Notes under the pieces: model-generated
Databases searched by the model: none
What the model was told of the DNA's origin: nothing
What the model saw: only the letters and a program-made list of their open reading frames with translations
NCBI GenBank assembly: GCA_037127315.1
Contig: JBBBDQ010000421.1
Location: forward strand, 2,252,501 to 2,316,500
DNA: 64,000 nucleotides
Reading direction: 5' to 3'
Source: Ascarosepion bandense
Lineage: Eukaryota > Mollusca > Cephalopoda > Sepiida > Sepiidae
Part shown: one piece after another, positions 55,255-64,000 of the stretch
Layout: every line of letters starts with the position of its first letter
How positions within the stretch are numbered: position 1 is the first letter of the stretch
Made by a program: the position numbers and the translations under genes

Positions 55255-57025
55255 TTACAGTAAGGTTTACTCTTTACAAGACCCGAGGGTCACTTAAAAT
55301 AGAGGAGACCATATGCGCATATGGGAGTGGACGATAATTATTAACTTTATTCTGGAACAGATTAAGATTTAAGTGATCGGAGAAACATACTGTTGGGAGT
55401 CGGTTTAACAGGGTTATTGTTCGCGAGAAGAAGCTGTTTGAGTGTAACTTACTTCTCACTGATTGAATACGAAAGGAATTTGAATAATTTTCTACAATGT
55501 AAGTGTCATAGCGTGCCTTTGCTGCGAAAGTTTGAACTGGCGGGACCAGGGAATGTTGTTCGTCCGGGCACTTTCAGTGGAAGTAGCAGTAGAGCAGCTA
55601 GAGGTATGCCACACCCCTCCTGTACGAGAGAGGTTAGAGATTGGAGAATAATTCGTCAACTACAATGCCTTAGTGACGCTTTTGGGTTCTATCAAGGCTG
55701 GAGAGTGAAGTTTGAGCAGCTCTCGCCAAAATAAGACAGCATTACCCTATTTTTTGACCTAATCTGGCTCTTGTAAAGGTAGAGGGTAGCAAGAAGAGTC
55801 TGGTACATACTACGGTGGTACAGAGAGCCGACGACTTTACCTGCATCCTTTGCAATGGATTGTATGTACGAGTTCCACTTCAAGGTATGAGCTTAAGGCC
55901 CAATCATCTTTTAAGGCAAGGTACCTTCCTGCGAGGACATCTGTTCATCCTGATTGGTGGTAGTTCGCGGTCAGATCAGTGATGATAGAATGTAACAAGC
56001 TTGGTCTTCGATGGAGGCATTGAATGTAATCAGCAAGTTTTCACCCAGTGGGTAGATCGTGCATGATTGGAAGAGAGATCAGTATTAATCTCTGACCATC
56101 AAGAGTTTTAGAGGTTCGCCCATATATAATCGTATCATCGAATGATCTGAGTATATTCAGATCATTTATGCAAATCAAGAAGAGGGTTGGCCCAAGACTT
56201 ACTTGTCCAGAAGAATTTTATGATCAATAAGATCCTTTTAGTGATTTCAAAATTGGAGAGGTTGTGTTGTAAACCTTTGTGCCACACCTCATTCAAAGCC
56301 TATGAGATATCTAATGCTATGATCCTCGAGGTGTGTTTGTCGTCAAGAGCCTCACTGATTAGGGGAGTAATGGTAGTTAAAACTTCGGCAGTGGATCGGG
56401 CCGTTCGAAACCTATACTGCTCGTCGCTGAAGAGGTTGTTCCTTTCTAGATGTTCGACGGTATCAAAAACTTACTGATGATACTGAGGAAAATAAGATGT
56501 CTATACTGGAAGGAGGGAAGATCACACGCACGCGTTCTTGAAAACAGGACGTACGATTGACATCTTCTATAGGCTTTAGAATTTATTCTTCAAGCAGCGG
56601 TAGAATCATTTTGCTAGGATTGGGGATAATTTCCAGTTGATATTCTTGAAGATAACCAATAGAAGTTTTTAAGTGCCAGTTAATTTCTTGGGGTCGAGGC
56701 CTTTGATAGTGTAAAAATTTCTTGTACTGTAATGATAATATTAATGAGATTGTGCACTGTAAGACGTAGGAAGTTGTGGAGGGGTTGTCTTTGTCGATTA
56801 ACGTTGAGTTAGAGGAAAAGATCGAGTTGAAGAGTTTCGCGTTGTCTGTCGAGGCTATTTATAATTGTGGGCACAGCCACTTTAACTCTGTTCATCGCCA
56901 GGTTGGTGATCTTCCAGAATTCACGTGATCCAATTTGTTTCTTTTTAACTTTAGTGGAGATTTCTTGGGTGTAGCTGCACTTGGGATTTTCTAGAACTTT
57001 TTGCAGCAATTGCCAGCAGTTCTAA
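55255..57025 (-). mobile_element. LINE-C, linker and RT to 3' end, decayed
   Basis: The minus strand carries LLQKVLENPKCSYTQEIS and GSREFWKITNLAMNRVKVAV (linker, 57009-56850), then SGQVSLGPTLFLICINDLNI and SFDDTIIYGR (motifs B and C, YADD changed to SFDD, near 56220-56120). MKWNSYIQSIAKDAGKVVGS and LYLYKSQIRS lie at 55883-55780, and SFFSRTITLLNRLPTVCFSD at the end (55440-55390). Motif order equals LINE-A but residues differ, so it is a separate subfamily. Many stops. Confidence 0.8.
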
Positions 57026-58560
57026 ATGCAGTGAGAAACACACTACATGGGTTTTTGGGAAAGATATTGAAGTAATGTTTGTCCTTGTTCTGCCACTCAT
57101 TCACTTAGACCCAACAAGTTGGTTAGACATTGTTTCCTCCTTCTTCATTTGCCTTCAACATGTGTTACACTCTCTTTTACTGTTTTCTTTTTTTCAGTAA
57201 TTATTCCTTTATGTAGTTTAATCTTAATGTTGTGACCTGACAGCCAAATATTTACAGTAGTTCCTCTACAACTGCACTCTGATTCAGTAATTGAACACTA
57301 AATTATTCATGTAGCAAAACATTTGTAAAAAGCCATCTACCGTAATTTTTTACTATCAGCTTATCAAATAAAAATTCATATGCACTCGATTTAACAAAAT
57401 AAGTAAATAAACACATATACAGGGTGGGTCACAAAAAAGGGACAAAATCAAGGCTTATATTTTCTAAAAGAAATAATTGTTTATATTTCTTTTTAAGGAT
57501 ATATGCATAACATACCTGTAGACTTTATATTCTACAATAAAACTTGAAGGAATATAGATTTAAGAAAGGGAAGTTATTAAATAATTAGATTAGAAATTTT
57601 TAATGAACTTATTTTTAGATTAATTATTAGGAAGTTTGAACTTAAATTTAAATTTATATTTTTACTTGCTTATAAACTCGTTTCTTAAGTTTAAAAGCAA
57701 ATTTTGCTTAGAATATCTTATTTTAATTTGGCCAACTAAAAATTGTATGTATCATAAAGTTTAATGCGGGAGACAGACAGAATCTGTTAATCTCCAACTC
57801 ACTGTTGGGCTAAGCTCATATTTTTATTTCGTTAAATTCCCCAAAATATAAACACTTTTGTTTGGGAGGCTACGTTCTAAATTTCCAGAGATGAGAGCTC
57901 CATCTTCTTGAAGTCAATCCTAGTCACATATCTCTGTGTAAAACAAATGTCATTAATTTGATTCCACTGCAGAAGTTTTCAACTTCGGGCTATCCATCCC
58001 TAAAAGCCAAACGTGAATACCTAACGCCCCACGGCTTATATTTAAAAAGAGTTTTCCTGTGGTAGAATTTTAAAGATCAAGGAACTTGATCTCACATATA
58101 TGAGCTTACGCGCAGTACTCATCTATGGCACCACATTCATTTTTGCTATCATCCCCAGGACGATGGGACACTCATTTTCGATCTAATATTTGAGAAGATT
58201 GATAATACCTTTACTGAATTTCCCTCTTGTTAGTTTTCGTATTTGTGGCATCGTCAATACCCAAACACAAACATTAGTCAGTAAACTCTAACAAAGCAGA
58301 TGAATAAGGCATATATTGCAGAGACTTCCGATTCACCTATGATCATTGATGAGCCCACCTACCGGTGACAAGACATCAGGTGAATTTCTTTAGCTTTTTT
58401 TTCACATCCTGTCCTAAAAATGCTTTATACCTCACGTATCCGTGCACATAAACCGATTCGCTAGCCAATGTACAAATTCTCTACCCCTTTCTCCGTCTCT
58501 CTTTGTCTTTTGTCACTACTTTTTCTCCTTCCATTAGGCGTACAAGTATAATTATGGGAA
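57026..58560. other. Unassigned
   Basis: ACAGGGTGGGTCACAAAAAA at 57420 looks like a Tc1/mariner end, but I found no inverted partner. Otherwise no feature. Confidence 0.35.
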
Positions 58561-58735
58561 GGTTTTAGAATAAACAGTGGCTGGTTGTCTGAAGAAGACC
58601 TTTCAGCTGAAACCGTGGTTGCAAGAAAACTGTTTTTTGGTATTTCTTAATAGTTTTTCGGTTTATAAAAGCAGCATTGAGAACTTATTTAATATATATA
58701 AATATATTGTTTATATATATATATATATATATATA
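58561..58735 (+). repeat. Hammerhead-like motif and (TA)n
   Basis: CTGAAGA (58589-58595), then GAAAC (58609-58613) 13 nt later, with a weak AG/CT stem. (TA)n at 58710-58735. Similar in layout to the Penelope-type motifs elsewhere. Confidence 0.4.
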
Positions 58736-59705
58736 TTTGTTCGGAGAGCTGAGTTAGAATTCTAGTTGAATTCGTCGCATTCACTTATCAGGTTGTCCCA
58801 AAAGTTTGTAAACACTTGCGAAATGGGTCTATCTGGTCCAGCACAATCGAGACAAGCGATGGGTTCAGAAAGGGCAAGAGACACCGTCGGTTTCAAAACA
58901 AGATCGATTGGGCAAGAAAGTCATGTTGTGCATTTGGTGGAACTTTGAAGGAATCGTGCATTTTGAGTTGGTTCCAAATAGTCGTGCCATCAGTACTGAA
59001 CTTTACTGTCAGCAACTTGAGCGGGTCTACGAAAAGTTGAAGCAAAACTACCCGGCTCTGATCAACCGAAAGCGCGCTTTGATGCAGCAGGACAATGCCA
59101 AGCCACACACCGCCAGGAAGACCAAAGACAAATTTGAAGAGCTGGACGGCATTGAGGTTTTGCCACATCCAGCCTACAGATGTGACTGTGCTCCATCAGA
59201 TTACGGCCTTTTCCGCTCAATGCAACACTTTCTGAAGGGCCGCCGATTCGACTCGTTTGATGAAGTCGAGGAAGCGTGTCAAGAATTCTTTGATTCGAAG
59301 TCGGCTGAATGGTACTTTGACCAGATCCGAAAGCTTGCAGATCGATGGCAGAAAGTCTTGGAAAATGATGGTCTTTATTTTGAGCAATAATTTTTGTTGT
59401 TTTTGCGAGTAAAATTTCAATTTTTTGCAAGTGTTTTCTGGTAACCTTAGATTACTTGGCGAGTAATATTTCAATTTTTGCAAGTGTTTACGAACTTTTG
59501 GAACAACCTAATAAATCTATCTATTCTTCTTTCAGGTATGCATTGAATAGTAGGACAGATTGCGCTCTATAGCCTTGGATCACAACCAGTCTACTGAAGA
59601 AAGTAATAGCAACGTCCCGCGGAAAAAATCTTTCACCTAGTCAGTCCTGGATCAAAAGAGACATAATCACCCAAGCATGTGTCACGTATAAAACTTAACA
59701 GACAA
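58736..59705 (+). repeat. tRNA-derived SINE-1 split by mariner
   Basis: The left part (58736-58787) starts inside the tRNA head, 5'-truncated, and runs GAATTCGTCGCATTCACTTA. The right part (59514-59705) resumes with TGCATTGAATAGTAGGACAG, CTCTATAGCCTTGGATCAC and ends CGTATAAAACTTAACAGAC. The mariner at 58788-59511 lies between, with a TA duplication. Confidence 0.85.
58788..59511 (+). mobile_element. mariner with intact ends and a 5'-deleted transposase
   Basis: The element is 724 bp (about 1.3 kb is usual), TA on both sides (58786-58787, 59512-59513). The ends TCAGGTTGTCCCAAAAGTTT and the inverted TTAGGTTGTTCCAAAAGTTC are near-identical over about 31 bp. From 58818 to 59390 the transposase frame has no stop (about 190 codons): KWVYLVQHNRDKRWVQKG, VMLCIWWNFEGIVHFELVP, LMQQDNAKPHTARK (second catalytic Asp), APSDYGLFRSMQHFL (third Asp), RKLADRWQKVLENDG. 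I count 35 residues between those Asp, one more than DD34D. The N-terminal DNA-binding half and first Asp are gone. Confidence 0.92.
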
Positions 59706-60180
59706 ACTCATCTTGTCTAGATTAAACTTAATTACGTGAATAAAAACTTGGTTTCGGATAGAGCAAGTCCCTCTGTATTTCAAACACGAGCAGTTTAAAT
59801 TCAATTGTATAAATTTCAAAAAAGAATTGATCATAAAATATGATATGCAAAAGATATATAAATAGCGAGATATAATTTAAATATCAAAAATATTTGATTT
59901 CGTTAACTTCACATCATATTTTTTATTTAGCTTTTTATATTTAATATTACATTTATGTTCTTTTAAATATGCTACAGACTTTTATTTCTAGGTGTTGAAA
60001 ATGTTCACACTCATTTTCTATAATCTAATGAAGTCATATAGCATTGAGGAAATATCAGACCTTATAGGATAATCACTGTAACAAGCAAAAACTTTCTACC
60101 TCTTTCTGTTGGCAGCTATCTATCAGTGAGGTCAACCTGCTGATATTTATTCAATTATTTAAATAAAATGAAAGGAAATG

Positions 60181-60230
<50 letters not shown>

Positions 60231-60833
60231 TCCTAATGAGTTTTGGTCATAATTATATTAGACAAGTATACAGTTTTATTTAAAAAAAGTGCTCAAAATA
60301 TATAAAGCATTTGAATATTTTTCATTTAGAAATGAGTTATTTCCGCCACGTTGGTTTCAACATTTTGTTATCTTCAAGCAATTTATGAACTGATATTTCG
60401 ACGTTTTCAAACTTACAACAGTCGCATGTTTGTAAAAATCTGTTGTATTTTTGAATATGTAGATTTCACCATCAAATAAGCCATAGAAGATTATGCCATT
60501 AAACAAATCAACCAACCAAATCCTCCCATATATATATAAATTGGGGTCAGCACCAAGCAGCAACACTCTGTTCAAACTATGTGTTGTATTTTTCTCGACT
60601 ATTACATATGCTGACATACGAAAAAACAATCTCTTTAGTATCGGATTTAATGTATTCATTATTTAGACAACACCAGTTGGGATCATGCAAGCATTGTAAA
60701 ACTTCACGATACTTTCATCAATTGCTTAGTATGTGCTTTTTTAGGGCTACGTATAATTTTTTAATTTAAAGTTGCGTTTCTCCTACATCGGTTCCTAGCC
60801 AAGGCTGAACAGGCCAGTCTGCCTTTTTTTTGT
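59706..60833. other. Unassigned with (TA)n
   Basis: (TA)n at 60183-60228. No repeat class recognised; the minus open frame at 60357 is listed separately. Confidence 0.35.
60357..60659 (-). CDS. Candidate 100-codon open frame, unknown
   Basis: An ATG-started frame with an upstream in-frame stop: MNTLNPILKRLFFRMSAYVI, LGADPNLYIYGRIWLVDLFN, GIIFYGLFDGEIYIFKNTTD. It is rich in aromatic residues and not repetitive. No family recognised. Confidence 0.15.
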   Translation of the reverse strand: MNTLNPILKRLFFRMSAYVIVEKNTTHSLNRVLLLGADPNLYIYGRIWLVDLFNGIIFYGLFDGEIYIFKNTTDFYKHATVVSLKTSKYQFINCLKITKC

Positions 60834-61006
60834 TTTTTAATCGTATCACCCTGAGCAAGGCGGTAACGCCACTGATGTGCAGCGGGCTACGTAATAGTGA
60901 AAAGATCGGAAAAGAGAAAGCCGGAAACCACATCCTAAACAGGGAACAAGGAATGAGCCTCTTAACCTGTTCAATAGACATGGGTGGAGTGTGAACCGGG
61001 CGATTA
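60834..61006 (-). mobile_element. SINE-2 (LINE-A-tailed), full copy
   Basis: On the minus strand it starts TCGCCCGGTTCACACTCCAC, contains TCTATTGAACAGGTTAAGAG and CGGCTTTCTCTTTTCCGATC, and ends CGCTGCACATCAGTGGCG, CTTGCTCAGGGTGATACGAT, A run (T run on plus at about 60823-60838). Confidence 0.8.
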
Positions 61007-61266
61007 TAACTTATAAGTGCGTTATATATAGACTGATCAGGTTGTGTAGCGGCTCAGATCGAGAAATCAGTGAATGCATTCCGAAATCCCGTCGAGTTTG
61101 TTCCATTCATTTTGGCTCAAAACCCTTGAAAAAATGAATCCATCCTTACATAATTACATACGCTCTATCCCAGATATTGAGTATTTTTACCCATAAAAAA
61201 CTGCTTTCATTAAAGCCGTATTTTATAAAACACTTACGCACATGCGCGCGCAGACACACATACAAA

Positions 61267-61314
<48 letters not shown>

Positions 61315-61796
61315 TGTCTGTTTATTTCTTTCTATTGAGATTTGGTGGTTCGTACAATGACATTGATTGTAAAAAGGAAAGTTTTCCCCAAGGGGACAAA
61401 AGACTCTATTGTTTGTAAGTTTCCGCCGTTAGACTCGGGAGAGTCAACGCAGTGTCTGGCAGCTATAATCATTGTTTCCAGGCTCAGCGCTCTTGTCTAA
61501 TCGCGATGTCATTGTTTGTCAGCACAAATCTCAGTTCACTGAACGAAATCTGATGTTTTTGCTAAATAAACTTCTTGACGGCAAACCAGCGAATCCGACC
61601 GGGAAACCGAATTTCGATTAAATTATCGAAGGTTATCAGGTCCATTCGCTACAGAGCCTGGTCAGATGTGAAACGTGAACAGTAGGTAACAAAACTATCA
61701 CGTTGCTCGACTTGAATTAAAGAAAAGAGGAAAAAATCGAATATTTCTGCTGTCTATTTTTGCGATTTGTATTCATATTTCTTTTTTTTATATTCA
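61007..61796. other. Unassigned with (TA)n
   Basis: (TA)n at 61268-61312; no gene. Confidence 0.35.
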
Positions 61797-62095
61797 TGCA
61801 CATTTTGAAAATGGTTCAGTTGTGGTGCAGTGGATGTCAGCTCGGAACGGGAAATCGGGGAGCCGAGTTCAAATTCCTAGTTGAATTTCTTGCATTCACT
61901 TAAGCGCAAATACCCTCCAGTTATGTGTTAAATAACAAAACAGATTGGGTTCTATAGCCTTGGCTGACAACCAGTCTACTGCAGAAAGTAATGGCAACCA
62001 ACTGCGGGATAATCTTCTGTCCGGTTAATCATGTCTCTTTCGAGACATGATCACCCAAGCGTGTATCACGCATGGCACTTAATTGACTGACTGAG
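61797..62095 (+). repeat. tRNA-derived SINE-1
   Basis: A box GTTGTGGTGCAGTGG, B box GAGTTCAAATTCC (one change), body, CATGTCTCTTTCGAGACATG palindrome, end GGCACTTAATTGACTGACTG. A small deletion follows CAAATACCCTCCAG. No 5S head. Confidence 0.9.
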
Positions 62096-62123
62096 TGGAA
62101 CAAATAAACAGAGGCCCCTGGAA

Positions 62124-62491
62124 AAAAATTGTAGCCGTTTTAGAAATGTGATTTTGTTTCAAACGTAACTAAAAATTGATATACGTACATATTCGGAAAA
62201 ATATGATTTCAACGCTTCTTTCTAAACGTGTGTAGATTATGAATTTCAAATGCTTTTCATATTATAAGTGAAAATGGAGAAAAATGAGATCACATTTGAA
62301 AAATCCTAAAAAATTGTAGCAGTTTTCGAAATGTGATTTTGTTTCATAAGTAACTAAAAATTGATATACATAAATATTCGGAAAAATGATTTCAACACTT
62401 CTTTCTAAAAGTGTGTAGATTATGAATTTTAAATAGTTTTCATATTAAAAGTGAAAATGGAGAAAAATGAGATCACATTTGAAAAAATCCT
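62124..62491. repeat. 185-bp tandem duplication
   Basis: Unit one 62124-62308 and unit two 62309-62491 share GATATAC(G/A)TA(C/A)ATATTCGG, GTGTGTAGATTATGAATTT and GAGATCACATTTGAAAAA, differing at roughly one base in ten. Confidence 0.9.
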
Positions 62492-62579
62492 GGATAAAGG
62501 GCCGTGTATGTTTATATGTTTCGATTTCGAACATCGAGAATACTGCAGCAGTGGGGCAAAGGATGGATTGTTCATTTTA

Positions 62580-63325
62580 ACGCTTCATAAAAAAACTTGC
62601 TCTGTATTACTCATCATTCTGCCTTCCATCAGCATGGCTGATGCTGACCTCCACGAGACTTGCCATCTCACGCAAGCGTTTTACGTTTAAATGAAGTAGA
62701 AAGGCTATGTCGAATCCATTGCTAGGTCAGCTACTAAGAAGGCTGGTTCACTGTATCGAGCTAGACAAATTTTTATTTCTAGAATTTTTCTTGCATATCT
62801 ATAAGTCTACTATTCGTTCATGTTTAGAATATTGTTGCCGCATATAGTCCGGTTCAGCTGCTATTTATCTAAAATTCTTTCATATAATCCAAAGAAGAAG
62901 GAGCAATATATTATTGGTCCTGATCTGGCATTTCGGTATCAGTCACTAACCCACCACGGTAAGGTTGCCTCCCTGTTTCTTTTCTATAAATACTTTCATG
63001 TTAATTGTTTGCTCTTCGCTATGGGATCTAGCCCTTTTAAATTTAAGCGCAGTAATAGACAGGAGTCGAGATCTCTTCAACCCACAGTTGAGTTGGCGAG
63101 ATATAACTGTGAATTCTATGTTAACAGTTTTTTTCCTCTCACTTCTTGTTTTCGGTTTCTTTAATCTTCAACATTATCAATCGATATCTACTGTCCTCCT
63201 GATTACTCTTGTTTTGTTCTCGCTCCTTAGTAATAATTCTGTTTTTTAATTCTTTCACACTCCGTAATCGTTTGTGACTTAGCAGCTTTACTGTTTTGCT
63301 TGGGGTGAAATAGATTTAACAAAAC
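62580..63325 (+). mobile_element. LINE-A 3' part, worn
   Basis: It reads LPSISMADADLHETCHL (62620-62670), SIARSATKKAGSLYRARQ (62715-62770), then TIRSCLEYCCRI, VASLFLFYKYFHVNC and RYNCEFYVNSFFPLTS. The 3' end is GCTTTACTGTTTTGCTTGGG then GTGAAATAGATTTA. Stops and shifts throughout; the KW-N block and several others are missing. Confidence 0.75.
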
Positions 63326-63594
63326 AGAAAGTCCCGCAGGTGTTGACGATGGTCAAATTTGAATGCCCTTAAAAATAATTTATATCACACGACACGGGGA
63401 ATCGAAGAGATACACCCCTCATTACATATGCGCAATTTAACAAAAAAAAAAAAAACCCTGATTTCTATCTTCGGATTTCTGCTCAAACGCAACAAAAACG
63501 GCCGATTTTAGAAAAGAACAAACACAGGTGGTGAAAAATCGATTGTTTACAACACTGTGGAGCGAAAAAGCTCAGAGAAGCCTTCTTCTATCTA
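63326..63594. other. Unassigned
   Basis: Short gap; nothing seen. Confidence 0.3.
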
Positions 63595-64000
63595 GCATTG
63601 TTCTTTCAGGACGTCGGCGATCATGGACTTTCACGTTTCCCAATTCCTGGTGGTCCTTAGCACGCTTTCTCCTGTTCTACCACCCTACCCCCGCTGTTTC
63701 ACCCACATACTCAGGCCAGTCAAGTACGTAACACGATGCTTTTTTCTGACCCCCTTTAGCTCTATCTAGCCTTTCAGTATCAGTTTCTCCAAGCCTTCTT
63801 TTCGCATTACATGTCTTTAGCTGTTTTTTTCCTGATCCTCAGTATTAATTTCTTCTTCGCTTCCAAAACTTCATCATTGCTCAGGTGCTCGATCTATGAT
63901 ATGCGCATCATCCTTCTGTAGAACCACCTTTCAGTTGCTTCAAGTTTTTCCTTCATCTCTGATGAAATTGTCCGGGCATTCACTGCCATATTGAAAAACT
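63595..64000 (-). mobile_element. LINE-B 3' end, runs off the window
   Basis: Starts TTCTTTCAGGACGTCGGCGA, the LINE-B 3' end, without a (TTC)n tail. Minus coding blocks (FYRRMMRI-like near 63910, EATERWFYRR) are frameshifted. It continues beyond the right edge. Confidence 0.8.

Noticed and set aside
57420..57445. Tc1/mariner end ACAGGGTGGGTCACAAAA
   Set aside because: No inverted partner or transposase found in the following kilobases.

Overview
This window looks like intergenic or intronic DNA from a large, repeat-rich animal genome. Dense (TA)n, (AC)n, (GA)n and (TTTC)n microsatellites, tRNA- and 5S-derived SINEs, several non-LTR retrotransposon families, Penelope-like elements and decayed mariners together suggest a mollusc, most plausibly a coleoid cephalopod such as an octopus. 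That assignment is inference from repeat style, not from a diagnostic gene. I found no host protein-coding gene I can defend; four short open frames (43.8, 46.0, 54.5 and 60.4 kb) are kept only as weak candidates.

Layout. 0-4 kb: a 252-bp tandem repeat made of strong hairpins, a composite 5S-tRNA SINE, and LINE-A pieces, one split by a piggyBac-like MITE with TTAA duplications. 4-7 kb: a very long polypyrimidine tract. 7-13 kb: LINE-B and LINE-A fragments, another 5S-tRNA SINE, and a Penelope-like (PLE) terminal repeat. 13-15 kb: the most GC-rich stretch, with CCAAT and GC boxes but no gene. 15-19 kb: LINE-A, a palindromic junction, the GIY-YIG endonuclease of a Penelope-like element, another LINE-A and a mariner. 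19-26 kb: SINE, MITEs, AT-rich filler, and a SINE-like element with a LINE tail. 26-34 kb: LINE fragments, a hAT-like MITE with 8-bp duplications, and a LINE-B split by a SINE cluster that includes a third 5S-tRNA copy. 34-41 kb: fold-back PLE repeats, nested mariner palindromes, a LINE endonuclease domain, a LINE-A carrying a nested SINE, and two further PLE repeats. 42-44 kb: a tRNA-type SINE head followed by a near-complete hammerhead ribozyme fold. 44-58 kb: scattered LINE and mariner remains in mostly unassigned sequence. 58-64 kb: a SINE split by a deleted mariner, another LINE-tailed SINE, a tandem duplication, LINE-A, and LINE-B running off the right end.

How the parts relate. LINE-A supplies reverse transcriptase and a 3' tail that is also found on a short SINE-like family (four copies), so LINE-A may mobilise it in trans. 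PLE-type repeats carry hammerhead-like cores, and several end in (TA)n, so retroelement ends appear to seed microsatellites here. Inverted junctions recur at retroelement ends (11.9, 16.8, 24.9 and 34.7 kb), suggesting template switching during insertion. All motif statements come from reading the sequence by eye; family names rest on remembered conserved motifs, not on searches.
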